Assembly (NCBI RefSeq): GCF_001428125.1
Contig: NZ_LMSM01000001.1
Span: forward strand, 249,306 to 313,305
Direction of reading: 5' to 3'
From: Nocardioides sp. Soil774
GTDB taxonomy: Bacteria; Actinomycetota; Actinomycetes; Propionibacteriales; Nocardioidaceae
Length of the DNA: 64,000 bases
The notes beneath the pieces are model-generated. The model was not told the origin of the DNA, ran no database searches, and saw only the letters and a list, made by a program, of their open reading frames with translations. Both the position numbers and the translations under genes were made by a program. This document shows positions 44,101 through 51,974 of this stretch, in pieces (positions within the stretch are counted from its first letter, which is position 1; every line of letters begins with the position of its first letter).

Positions 44101-46864
44101 TGTCCGTGCTCCACCAGGTGACGGTGTGCGTGCCGTTGCTGCCGATGGAGACCGCGCCGCTGTAGGGCTGCGCCGTGCCGCCGTCGACGGAGTAGAAGGT
44201 GTCGGTCACCCCGGAGAGGTTGTCGCTCGGGTGCAGCGTGAAGCTGACGTCCGCGTTGTACCAACCGTTGGTGAGGACGCCCGATACCGATGCACCGGTT
44301 GCGGGTGCGGTCCGGTCGATCTGGATGCCACTGACGGTCGTGGTGGTGCTGTTGCCGGCCTTGTCGGTGCAGGTGGCGGTCGCAGAGAGGTTCCCGCCCT
44401 CCCCGGTGACCTTGGAGTCGGCCGGCTGGCCGGCGGGGCCGGACAGCGGGTCGGTGCAGGTCCAGCTGACCGTCACGTCGCCGGTGTGCCAGCCGTTCGA
44501 GAACGCGCCGGACAGCACCGGGGCGGTCTTGTCGACGTTGATCCCGGTGACAGTGACGCTGGCGGGGTTGCCCGCGGCGTCGGTGGCGGTGCCGGTGACC
44601 GACTGGTTCGCACCCTGGGCGAGGACCTTGTCGGACGTCTTCGAGGCGACGCCCGACCGGTCGTCGGTCGCGGTGAAGCTCACCGTCACGTCGTCGTCGT
44701 ACCAGCCGTTGTCGTTGGCCGTGCGGTCCTTGCCACCGGTGATGACCGGTGCGGTCTTGTCGATGCTCACCAGCGCGGTGTCGGACGCGGAGTTGCCCGC
44801 GCCGTCGGTGGCCGTGCCGACGACCTCCTGGCCCGTGCCCTCGGTCGTCACGATCGCGTCACCGGTGCAGCTGGCGACGCCGGAGCCGCCCTGGTCGGCG
44901 CAGTCGAACTCGACCGACACGTTCTGGTTGGTCCAGGCGCCGTCGAGGTAGCTCGACGGGGTGAAGACGTGGCCGATGGTCGGAGCCGCCTTGTCGATCA
45001 TCACGTGGACGGTCCTCGACGCCTCGACGTTGCCGGCGACGTCGGTGCTGGAGAACGTCACCGTGTGGTCACCGGTGGCGCCGAGCTTGAAGCTGGTGCC
45101 GGTCTGCTGCGCGCCGCCGTCGACCGAGTACTTCGTCGAGGCGACACCGGACCCGTTGTCGGTGGGCGTCAGCGTGACGGTGACGTCGCCGTTGACCCAG
45201 GTGTTCGACGTGCCGCTGATGCCGGTGTTCGGGGCGGTGCGGTCGATCTGGATGCCGGTGACGGTCTTCGTGGTGCTGTTGCCCGCGATGTCGGTGCAGG
45301 TGGCGGTCGAGGAGAGGTTCGCGCCCTCACCCTTCACCACGTCGTTGGCGGGGGCGGTCGCGACCTTCGACAGGGCGTCGGTGCACGTCCAGGTGACGGT
45401 GACGTCGCCGGTCTGCCAGCCGCTCGGGAAGGACCCGGACAGGATCGGGGCGGTCTTGTCGATGTTGATCCCGGTGACCCCGGCGCTGGCCGAGTTGCCG
45501 GCCGCGTCGGTGACGGTGGCGCTGGCGCTCTGGTCGGCCCCCTCGGTGAGGATCCTCGAGGCCGGTGCGCCGCTGATCCCGGAGAGCGCGTCGCTGGCGG
45601 TGTAGCTCACCGTGACGTCGTCCTTGTACCAACCGGCGGCGTTCCTGGTGCCGTTCGCGGTCGCGGTGATGGTGGGGTTCGTCTTGTCGAGCTTGACGGT
45701 CACGGAGTCGGTGGCGGTGTTCCCGGCCTTGTCCTTCGCCGTACCGCCCACGTTGGTGCCGTTGGTCTCGGTGCCGACGGTCCTGGAAGCCGTGGTGCCG
45801 CCGTCAGCGAGGCACGAGGCGAGGCCAGAGCCGCCGGTCTCGTCGGCGCAGGTGAAGGTGACGGTGGCGTCAGCCTTGTTCCATCCGGCCGCGTTCGGGG
45901 CCGGGGTGACGCTGTGGGTGATCGTCGGCGCCGACCTGTCGGTGGGCGCAGCGGTCACGGACGCGGTGGAGGTGTTGCCCGCATTGTCCGTCGCCGTGCC
46001 GGTGACGGTGGTGCCGCCGGCAACTGTCTTCGAGCTCGACGCCGGTGCGGTGCCGTCTGCGACACAGCTTGCGACGCCTGACCCCTCGCCGCCGGAGTTC
46101 GAGTCGTTGCAGGTGAAGGTCACGGTGACCGTGCCGTCGCCGTTGTCCCGCTGGGCTCCGGTGATCGTCGGCCTCGCCTTGTCCACGCGGACGGTGACCG
46201 CGCCGTCGGCACCGGTGTTGCCGAGCCGGTCGGCCTGGGCGGGCGCGGTCCTGGTGACGATGCCGTTCGCGTTGATCGCCGAATCGGTCTGGAACGGCTG
46301 GGCCGCAGCGACACCGGAACCGGCGTCGGTGGCGGTCCACCTGACAGTCACGTCACTGTTGTTCCAGCCGGCCGCGTTGGCGGCGGGAGTCAGAGCGGCC
46401 GTGACGAGCGGGCCGGTGTTGTCGAGCGTGTACGACGCCTGCATCGAGTTGGTCTGGCCGGTGCAGTTGTTGGCGTTGAAGTTCGGTGACGCTGCCACGG
46501 TGAAGGCTCGTGCGCCCTCTCCGGAGGGCGCTGTCGTGGTGAACGTCCAGCTGGTCTTCGGGGTCGACGACGTCTGGCGCGGCAGCGTCGCGGCGCCCGT
46601 CACAGCGACGCACTGGGTGTCGCTCGACGTCAGGACGGTGAGCGTGAGAGCACCGCCCTGCTTGGCGTACAGCGTCCCCCCCACCGACACCGTGCCGGCC
46701 CCACCCGAGAAGACGGCGCTGCCGACGGTCGAGGCCTGGGCCGGGACCACCGCGAGCCCTCCGAGGGCCGCAACCGCGCTCGTCACCACGATGAGCACAC
46801 GACGCGCCCACCCCCCAGGCCCAGCCGTGGTCCTCACCTGCGACACCGCGTCCCCACCGAACAT
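41180..46864 (-). CDS. Giant secreted protein with about 20 Ig-like repeats and a PxKF-type C-terminus
   Basis: 1,894 aa, starting MFGGDAVSQVR behind AAGGGG; an ATG 24 nt upstream lacks a ribosome site. Signal peptide about residues 20-45. About 20 repeat units of 80-95 residues follow, each with an AGWNNSDVTV or NGWYDDDV-like opening, a TDxxSGV centre, a DxAGN turn and a closing xxIDKTAPxx linker. The last ~90 residues (IPVKFQLKNAAGT ... YYVTIGLR) match the PxKF domain. No LPXTG motif or C-terminal membrane helix, so it is released or held non-covalently. Likely a surface adhesin or matrix protein. Confidence 0.82.
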   Translation of the reverse strand: MFGGDAVSQVRTTAGPGGWARRVLIVVTSAVAALGGLAVVPAQASTVGSAVFSGGAGTVSVGGTLYAKQGGALTLTVLTSSDTQCVAVTGAATLPRQTSSTPKTSWTFTTTAPSGEGARAFTVAASPNFNANNCTGQTNSMQASYTLDNTGPLVTAALTPAANAAGWNNSDVTVRWTATDAGSGVAAAQPFQTDSAINANGIVTRTAPAQADRLGNTGADGAVTVRVDKARPTITGAQRDNGDGTVTVTFTCNDSNSGGEGSGVASCVADGTAPASSSKTVAGGTTVTGTATDNAGNTSTASVTAAPTDRSAPTITHSVTPAPNAAGWNKADATVTFTCADETGGSGLASCLADGGTTASRTVGTETNGTNVGGTAKDKAGNTATDSVTVKLDKTNPTITATANGTRNAAGWYKDDVTVSYTASDALSGISGAPASRILTEGADQSASATVTDAAGNSASAGVTGINIDKTAPILSGSFPSGWQTGDVTVTWTCTDALSKVATAPANDVVKGEGANLSSTATCTDIAGNSTTKTVTGIQIDRTAPNTGISGTSNTWVNGDVTVTLTPTDNGSGVASTKYSVDGGAQQTGTSFKLGATGDHTVTFSSTDVAGNVEASRTVHVMIDKAAPTIGHVFTPSSYLDGAWTNQNVSVEFDCADQGGSGVASCTGDAIVTTEGTGQEVVGTATDGAGNSASDTALVSIDKTAPVITGGKDRTANDNGWYDDDVTVSFTATDDRSGVASKTSDKVLAQGANQSVTGTATDAAGNPASVTVTGINVDKTAPVLSGAFSNGWHTGDVTVSWTCTDPLSGPAGQPADSKVTGEGGNLSATATCTDKAGNSTTTTVSGIQIDRTAPATGASVSGVLTNGWYNADVSFTLHPSDNLSGVTDTFYSVDGGTAQPYSGAVSIGSNGTHTVTWWSTDRAGNVEGKAGNTITLKLDKTPPTLTGQATTPPNANGWYDDDVKVAWTCSDTGSGLDGTCPADSLVGGEGDNLGASASVSDLAGNTTHTTVDGIKIDVTAPTTTASVPQVPASGWYGAAVQVTLTGHDNLSDVDATYYTVDGGAPQNYSEAFSYGTEGTHAIAFWSKDNAGNVETAGAPITLRIDRTAPTTTVVVPSTDSGWYVTSGIPVAFQATDTLSGIGATYYTIDDGATQTYGLPFTADLSTGVHTITYWSVDVAGNDEAKDSVKTAEVKVDTIAPVIKATRTPANGFGWNKTDVKVSFTCTDADSGIPSDVTDGIAGCGPDQTVSAEMADQSVQGDAQDVAGNASSVTVDKINIDKTAPSLTGAPTGDSNGGEWYRGDVSIAWAGTDGLSGIDPATQPAISSIKGEGRNLGASATISDKAGNEGTGSITGIKIDRTPLVITAQLPAGKNTAGWYRGDVTVGFACADPALTDGSAGSGVGTCPSDAVVPGDGADLGVTSAEGKDVAGNTSTTTVTGIKIDGHEPQTKADNQCTATNGYCTGSTATVVLTATDAGPSGVKEIHYTVNGGSDQVAAGASASLSVPLSGTGAATVKYYAVDMAGNVEPTNTAALSYDNIAPTVTHTVNPKANASDWNNSNVTVHFDATDTDPGSGVAAGSVTPDQLISTETSASGLVVNGSAKDTAGNTGTDSATIKLDKTKPAISGAVASGTLGSNGWYVTPVKVHFTCTDALSGLASCQDDVTLSNNGAAQAVTGSAKDIADNVGSGSVSGISIDNENPTITKVNVANGFYTLGAVPTATCDATDSFSGLDTCKVTVTGGTANGAGTFAWTATATDKAGNSVTQTGTYKVRYRFDGFLQPINDTAHQVGTATSVFKAGSTIPVKFQLKNAAGTAVQSAAAPAWLTPVKGGAMSLPVDETVQTVTADSGSTFKYDTGQYIYNWKTPSTGGSYYQIGVRLDDGQTYYVTIGLR

Positions 46865-46959
46865 CTGAATCCCCTTCGACGCACCCATGAAGGGCGGCCG
46901 TCGAGGTCGCCCGCCAAGGACGCTAGGAGTGGTCCCCGGGCGGGAACAGGCGGTTCGAC

Positions 46960-47018
46960 GTTCAACGGTCTGAACGCTGCTGCGCGCACGCTCCGGGTGT
47001 GCGTTCAAACAGCTGAAC
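46960..47018 (-). promoter_or_regulatory. Two copies of a GTTCA-N6-TGAAC operator
   Basis: Inverted repeats at 46960-46975 and 47003-47018 share the form GTTCA-N6-TGAAC, extended by GC on both sides in the second. Their centres are 43 bp apart, about four helical turns. They lie 96-154 nt upstream of the giant-gene start in the 228-nt gap. Probably a dimeric-regulator site; the regulator is unknown. Confidence 0.6.
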
Positions 47019-47092
47019 GCTTCAGCCGAGAACCCGCGGCGTACGTCAGTGCGCCGGGGCTCCCGAAGCACCCCGGCGCGATCGACGCTGGA

Positions 47093-47686
47093 TCAGCGCG
47101 ACTCGAACCAGGGGTGGTGCAGGTCGTAGAACTGCGCGCCTGCCATGGCGTACTCCAGCTCGGACCGCACCTCGGGCGGCGGTTCGACGTGCTCGCCGTG
47201 CCGCGCCGCGTCCTCGCTGGTGAAGGCGACGGTCTCGGTGAAGGTGCCGTCGGGCTCGATGGCGAGGGTGCCGCCGATGATCTCGGGCCGCATCCGATGC
47301 AGGGTGTCGGTGTCGGCGGTCATCATCGACCTGATCCGCTCGACGTCGTCGACCTTGCCCCGGATGACCTGGACGAACCCGGCGCTGTCGGACCCGCCGT
47401 CCATCATGAGGGTGACGTCGTCGCAGTCGTGGAACTCGACGGGTCCGTCGAAGAGCTCCATGAGCCGCGAGGCCCAGGCGTCCTGCTCGGGCCTGCCGGA
47501 GTTGGCCATCGCCGACTCCCGCGAGTCGAATCGGACGACGCCCACGAACGTGTCGTCGTCGGTGAACCCGTAGGTCCCTCCGAGCCAGCCCGGCGCGCCG
47601 GACCCGAGCTCGTTGCGCCAGGTGTCCAGGTGCTCGTGGAGCTCCTGCTGGCGCGTGCACTTTCCTTGGATGATCTGGATGAACAC
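47093..47686 (-). CDS. Protein with two dimeric alpha/beta-barrel (ABM-like) domains
   Basis: 197 aa, GTG start behind GAGGAGG (VFIQIIQGKCTRQQELHEHLDTW). Two similar halves begin FIQIIQGK and FVQVIRGKVDDVERIRSMM, the ferredoxin-like strand-helix pattern of antibiotic-biosynthesis-monooxygenase proteins. No cofactor motif visible. May act on a small hydrophobic substrate; uncertain. Confidence 0.6.
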   Translation of the reverse strand: MFIQIIQGKCTRQQELHEHLDTWRNELGSGAPGWLGGTYGFTDDDTFVGVVRFDSRESAMANSGRPEQDAWASRLMELFDGPVEFHDCDDVTLMMDGGSDSAGFVQVIRGKVDDVERIRSMMTADTDTLHRMRPEIIGGTLAIEPDGTFTETVAFTSEDAARHGEHVEPPPEVRSELEYAMAGAQFYDLHHPWFESR

Positions 47687-47752
47687 GCTGCGCCTCCTCG
47701 GTGTGGTCACCCACCTCTCGCTGATCGGGGGGTGGGAGGGCAACGTTCGAAT

Positions 47753-48424
47753 CTACGCTCGTGGGGCGTCCGGTGACAGGGGCGCCGGATCGGTCTGGAC
47801 CGGAGCCGGGACCACCAGGTCGGCCCGGTCCCGGGTCGCCGCGACCAGCCGGGCGTTGGGCTCGTCAACGCGCTCCACCCACGCCCGCGCGGCCTCGGGC
47901 GACTTGCCGAACTCCTCGTGGCGTCGCACCAGACGCTCACGACGTACGTCGTCGGCCACCTCGACGAACCACACCTCCGCCAGCAGGGGGCGTACGCGCT
48001 CCCAGCCGCGGTCGGGCAGCAGCAAGTAGTTGCCTTCCGTGACGATGAGCCGGGCCGAGGGCGGGATCGCGATCGCCGCCGCGATGGGCTGCTCGAGGTC
48101 ACGCTCGAAGCCGGGGGCGTAGAGCGTGCGGTCGGGCTCGTCGCGCAGCCGACTGAGCGTGGCGACGTAGCCGTCGACGTCGAAGGTCTCCGGCGCTCCC
48201 TTGCGGTCGCGGAGGCCGAGCAGGTCGAGCTGGACGTCGGCGAGGTGGAAGCCGTCCATCGGCAGGTGGGCGGCCCGGGGGCCGAGGGCCGAGAGCAACG
48301 CAGAGGCGAGCGTGGACTTGCCCGAGCCCGGTGGGCCGGTGATGCCGAGCACGGCCCGGTCGGCGCGCTCGAGGAGGGACGCCACGTGCTCGACGAGTGA
48401 GGTCAGGGCGTCGGGCGCGGTCAT
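47753..48424 (-). CDS. Nucleoside/nucleotide or sugar kinase family protein (P-loop)
   Basis: 223 aa. Walker A ITGPPGSGKST near residues 28-38, then LPMDGFHLADVQLD and DVDGYVATLSRL, the pattern of the pantothenate kinase/uridine kinase-like family (FrcK-type). IVTEGNYLLL is the second conserved strand. Substrate unknown: pantothenate, uridine or fructose are all possible. TACGCT on the minus strand (48431-48436) lies 6 nt before the ATG. Confidence 0.8.
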   Translation of the reverse strand: MTAPDALTSLVEHVASLLERADRAVLGITGPPGSGKSTLASALLSALGPRAAHLPMDGFHLADVQLDLLGLRDRKGAPETFDVDGYVATLSRLRDEPDRTLYAPGFERDLEQPIAAAIAIPPSARLIVTEGNYLLLPDRGWERVRPLLAEVWFVEVADDVRRERLVRRHEEFGKSPEAARAWVERVDEPNARLVAATRDRADLVVPAPVQTDPAPLSPDAPRA

Positions 48425-48444
48425 GTCGCGAGCGTAGTGACCGC

Positions 48445-48795
48445 CTACCGGATGCCGACGACGTCGGCCGGGACGGGCCGGATGTCGCCTCGGGTGGCGA
48501 GGTGCACCACCTCGCACGGCACGCCGGCGCGGCGGGCCGCGGCATAGAGGCTCTTGGCCCACGCGCGGTCGGTGGCGGTGATGGTGCTCTTGCCGGGCCG
48601 TGACCTGAGGAACGCGACGTGCAGGCCCGGCGCCACCTCGAGGTCGAGCGCATGGAGGTTGCGGGCGAGACCGTCGAGCAGCTCGGCGTCGGGCGGGCCG
48701 GCGGCGTCCGTGATCTCGGTCAGCTGGGGCAGCGGACGGGCGTCGACGATGAACATCATCCAGACGCTCTGCCGACCGAAGCTCCATGGACCCAT
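48445..48795 (-). CDS. Hypothetical protein
   Basis: 116 aa, MGPWSFGRQSVWMMFIVDARP. Alternates beta and helical stretches, with AAGPPDAELLDGLARNLHALDLEV and TATDRAWAKSLYAAARRAGVP. No signal peptide, membrane segment or known motif. Same strand as the kinase, 20 nt upstream of it, so possibly cotranscribed. Confidence 0.5.
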   Translation of the reverse strand: MGPWSFGRQSVWMMFIVDARPLPQLTEITDAAGPPDAELLDGLARNLHALDLEVAPGLHVAFLRSRPGKSTITATDRAWAKSLYAAARRAGVPCEVVHLATRGDIRPVPADVVGIR

Positions 48796-48909
48796 GAGCC
48801 TGCCCTCCGCGGAGGTCCGTGGCGAACGTCTCTCCACAGGTCAGCCGGTCGTCCACAGATCGCGCTGAGCGTCTTGTGACGGCTCCTCGACCAGGCGTTG
48901 GCTGGCGGT

Positions 48910-50079
48910 ATGTCTCGGAACCCCACTCCCGGCTTTCGCCGGCTGCCGCGCGTCGCCGACAGGATGACCGCCGCCCACCTCGACGTCGTCGACCAGTCCC
49001 TCGCTGCCGAGCGGTCGGGCGATGCCGCTCGCGCGCTCGAGCTGCACGCGTCGGTGCCGGCGTTCAAGAAGCGGAGCCGCCACAACCTCATGCTGACGCA
49101 GCTCGCCTCGCTCGACGACGAGCTGCCGGACTGGGTCTGGGCGCGCTGGATCGCCTACCAGACGACTCGCTGCGAGGAGCCCAAGACCGAGACGGGCACG
49201 ATGCAGCGGCTCGCGCTGAAGTACGCCGTCGAGGCCTTCCACGAGGACCAGCTCGCCGACTGCCACGCCGACGGCGGGGACCCGATCAGGGTGTTCGCCG
49301 GGGTGGCCTCGGAGTCGTGGGTCTTCCACCAGCTCTTCGTCCACGAGCTCGGTGGTCTCGAACGGTTCGTGGACGAGCTCGCCACGGGTCGTCTGGCCGA
49401 GCACGCCGCTCTGGCGCGGTCGTGGGTGGGGACGCGCATCGGCGGCTACCAGCTGGCCGAGAGTCGTCCGGGCGGCCGGGTGCGCGTCCGCGACGTCGCT
49501 GCCGACGCCGACGTCGAGGTGCTCGACCTGGGAGCCGCAGCGAGCGCGGGCGTCGGGGCCTGGGTGCTCGGTCGCCTGGTGCCGAGTGGAGTCGACGGCC
49601 TGCTGATGTTCGACACGCCGCCGGTCGTCGTGCCCGAGAGCCTCGCCCGGGACGTGGCCCGCGCGGCGGAACCGTGGAAGCAGGTGAAGGCCGCGCTCGA
49701 CGAGGGCACGATCGCGGAGCGCACCTTCATGCGCGAGGACCACGAGCTGGTCACCGACGTGCTCGCCATCGACCTGCTGCGCCTGGGCACGCGGCCGGCC
49801 GACCTCGACCGCGTCACCGCCCAGCTGCGCACGGGCCGCGACGAGATCTCGAGGGCCGCGTTCCGCATCCTGCGGCGCGCCGCCGACGGCGTGCTGGATG
49901 AGTCCGAGGCCTCCCACCTCGCGGCAGCAGTCCTGCAGCCGGATGCGCGGGCCGATGCGCGACGGATGCTCGTGCGCGAGCGTCAGCATGACATCTGGGC
50001 GCGGTGGGCGGCGCTGGTGCACGACCCAGCGCGTGCGCTGCTCCTCGACTTCGCCGACTGGTCTCGAGCAGCGGCCTGA
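48910..50079 (+). CDS. Hypothetical actinobacterial protein
   Basis: 389 aa soluble protein, MSRNPTPGFRRLPRVADRM. Rich in Ala, Arg and Asp, mostly helical, with charged segments (AERSGDAARALELHASVPAFKKRSRHN) suggestive of a helical-repeat start and a middle beta-rich part. No domain recognised. Stop just before the vapBC module. Confidence 0.55.
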   Translation: MSRNPTPGFRRLPRVADRMTAAHLDVVDQSLAAERSGDAARALELHASVPAFKKRSRHNLMLTQLASLDDELPDWVWARWIAYQTTRCEEPKTETGTMQRLALKYAVEAFHEDQLADCHADGGDPIRVFAGVASESWVFHQLFVHELGGLERFVDELATGRLAEHAALARSWVGTRIGGYQLAESRPGGRVRVRDVAADADVEVLDLGAAASAGVGAWVLGRLVPSGVDGLLMFDTPPVVVPESLARDVARAAEPWKQVKAALDEGTIAERTFMREDHELVTDVLAIDLLRLGTRPADLDRVTAQLRTGRDEISRAAFRILRRAADGVLDESEASHLAAAVLQPDARADARRMLVRERQHDIWARWAALVHDPARALLLDFADWSRAAA

Positions 50080-50092
50080 TGCCGCGAGTGTG

Positions 50093-50104
50093 TACATTGT
50101 GTGT
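50093..50104 (+). promoter_or_regulatory. Probable leaderless promoter of vapBC
   Basis: TACATT (50093-50098) ends 6 nt before the vapB ATG, with no Shine-Dalgarno between. GTGTGTACATTGTGTGT around it contains repeated TGTGT units that may form the autoregulatory operator. Confidence 0.45.
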
Positions 50105-50332
50105 ATGGCGCGGCTCAACGTGTACGTCCCCGACGACCTCGCGGCACGCAGCCGCGAGGCGGGGCTCAACGTGTCGGCCCTGACGCAGCAGGCGCTCGTC
50201 ACCGCCCTGGCGAGCGGGAAGACCGACGGCTGGCTGTCGTCGCTGCCCATCCCGCGCCCGGAGCCGGTGCCGCTCGAGGTCGTCCTGGATGCGCTCGACG
50301 AGGTGCGCGCCGACTTCGGTGCCGATGACTGA
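50105..50332 (+). CDS. vapB: VapB-type antitoxin (ribbon-helix-helix)
   Basis: 75 aa. The N-terminal MARLNVYVPDDLAARSREAG forms the RHH DNA-binding strand and helix, and the C-terminal acidic tail should block the toxin. Overlaps the toxin gene by 8 nt. Leaderless-type start. Confidence 0.78.
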   Translation: MARLNVYVPDDLAARSREAGLNVSALTQQALVTALASGKTDGWLSSLPIPRPEPVPLEVVLDALDEVRADFGADD

Positions 50333-50720
50333 CGGCTGGGTCGTCGACGCCTCGGTGCTCGTCGACCTGGTCATCGGCGGCACCACGGCGGCCGCGAGCG
50401 CTGCCGCTCTCGCCGGGCAGCGGCTGCACGCACCGGCCCACGTCGATGTCGAGGTCGCCTCGGCGCTGGCGCGCCTGCAACGGGCCAGGATCCTCGACGA
50501 GTCGGCGGCGGGCGAGGCGCTGGCCGCCTTCACGCGAGCGCCGCTCGAGCGGCACGACCTGCCGCCCCTCGTCTCCGGTGCGTGGAAGCGGGCGTCGAGC
50601 CTGCGGATGGCTGACGCGTTCTACGTCGAGCTCGCCCACCAGCTCGGCACGCGGGTCCTCACGGTCGACGCGCGTCTGGCCCGCGCGTCGTCGCTCGCCG
50701 TCCTCCCGTCAGAGGAGTGA
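50325..50720 (+). CDS. vapC: VapC-type PIN-domain toxin
   Basis: 131 aa ribonuclease. PIN-domain acidic residues: Asp8 (VVDASVLVDL), Glu43 (DVEVASAL), Asp97 (MADAFY) and Asp115 (TVDARLA). Cleaves RNA, often a tRNA or 23S rRNA, when freed from VapB. Complete module, with all four metal ligands present. Confidence 0.85.
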   Translation: MTDGWVVDASVLVDLVIGGTTAAASAAALAGQRLHAPAHVDVEVASALARLQRARILDESAAGEALAAFTRAPLERHDLPPLVSGAWKRASSLRMADAFYVELAHQLGTRVLTVDARLARASSLAVLPSEE

Positions 50721-50733
50721 GGCGCGACCCCCG

Positions 50734-51561
50734 TCACCGCGTCCCGTAGGTCCGGCTGACCACCTCGTCGAACACCCGGTCCGGCAGCAGGTCGCGTGAC
50801 GTGGTGATCATCCGGGCGCCGCGTCCGACCGGGTAGCGCGCGGCCGGGCGGGAGACGGTGGCGGCCTTGACGATCTTGTCCGCGACCTCCTCGGGCGTGG
50901 AGGCGCGCGAGGGCTCGTCGAAGCGCTCCATGACGCCGTGCGCCTTGCGCGCCCACTCGGCGTACGCGCCGTCGCCGGAGCGCTCGAGCAGCGAGTCGCG
51001 GGCGATCTCGTTCCACTCGGTGCGGATCGGGCCGGGCTCGATCAGCACGACCTTGATCCCGAAGGGCCGCAGCTCCATCCGCAGGCTGTCGCTGAAGCCC
51101 TCCACGGCGAACTTGGTCGCGTGGTACCACGCGCCGAAGGGCTCGTAGAACTTCCCGCCGATGGAGGAGATGTTGATGATCCGGCCCGACTTCTGCGCCC
51201 GCATGTGGGGCGCGACGAGCTGGACGAGGCGGGCCAGGCCGAAGACGTTGACCTCGAACTGACGCCGCGCCTCGTCGATCGGCACGTCCTCGACGGCGCC
51301 GTACGACCCGTAGCCGGCGTTGTTGACCAGGACGTCGATCCGCCCCTGCTCCGAGACGATCCGCCCGACGCCGGCCACCATCGAGGCGTCATCGGTCACG
51401 TCCATCGCGTACGTCGTCACGCCGATGTCGGCCAGTGCGGTCATCTTCTCGACGCGGCGGGCGACGGCGTACACCGTGAAGCCCTTGGCGAGCAGTGCGC
51501 GGGCGGTGGCCTCGCCGATGCCGGAGGAAGCACCGGTGACGAGGGCGACGGGGGAGGTCAT
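50734..51561 (-). CDS. Short-chain dehydrogenase/reductase
   Basis: 275 aa classical SDR: TGASSGIG, NNAG, Ser in ISSIGG and YHATK. C-terminal arm basic, ending SRTYGTR. Oxidoreductase with an NAD(P) site; substrate unknown. TACGCT on the minus strand (51568-51573) lies 6 nt before the ATG. Confidence 0.85.
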   Translation of the reverse strand: MTSPVALVTGASSGIGEATARALLAKGFTVYAVARRVEKMTALADIGVTTYAMDVTDDASMVAGVGRIVSEQGRIDVLVNNAGYGSYGAVEDVPIDEARRQFEVNVFGLARLVQLVAPHMRAQKSGRIINISSIGGKFYEPFGAWYHATKFAVEGFSDSLRMELRPFGIKVVLIEPGPIRTEWNEIARDSLLERSGDGAYAEWARKAHGVMERFDEPSRASTPEEVADKIVKAATVSRPAARYPVGRGARMITTSRDLLPDRVFDEVVSRTYGTR

Positions 51562-51580
51562 GCAGCGAGCGTAGCGACGC

Positions 51581-51949
51581 TCAGTCGCGCTCCCAGGGCG
51601 CCTCGTCGCCCATCTTCTCGTAGTACTTCGCGAGGTGGCTCTTCACGCGGGCGACGTCCTTGTCCGGCAGGTCGACGCCGCCGCGCCCGCCCGACATCAC
51701 GTTGGCGGCCGCCATCACCCCGCGGGGCACCGCGCGCAGCCGGCCGTCGACGACGTCGGCGATGAGCAGCTTGTAGGCGGTGAAGTTGTCCTTCTTCTCC
51801 GCGTCGTACCAGATGTGGGCGTCGCGGTACTTCTCGTTGGGCCCGTCCTCCGCGCCCGCCCACTCACGCACACGCTTCTCGGCGGCGTCGCCGTCCCAGT
51901 CGTGGTCGCGGTCGGCGAGGGGGAGGTCCTGGAAGGTCGTCACTGACAT
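51581..51949 (-). CDS. Conserved hypothetical protein (phage-protease-tail-like)
   Basis: 122 aa (MSVTTFQDLPLADRDHDWDG). The segment AYKLLIADVVDGRLRAVPRGVMAAANVMSGGRGGVDLPDKD is similar in pattern to a module I recall in phage prohead-protease fusions. The catalytic protease part is absent. No phage genes nearby. Function unknown. Confidence 0.5.
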   Translation of the reverse strand: MSVTTFQDLPLADRDHDWDGDAAEKRVREWAGAEDGPNEKYRDAHIWYDAEKKDNFTAYKLLIADVVDGRLRAVPRGVMAAANVMSGGRGGVDLPDKDVARVKSHLAKYYEKMGDEAPWERD

Positions 51950-51974
51950 CGTCGTGCCTCTCTGTGGTCGGGGG

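Noticed and set aside
41123-46081. A plus-strand open frame of about 1,652 codons
   Set aside because: Mirror of the Ig-repeat gene; its own apparent repeats are the complement of that gene's repeats.
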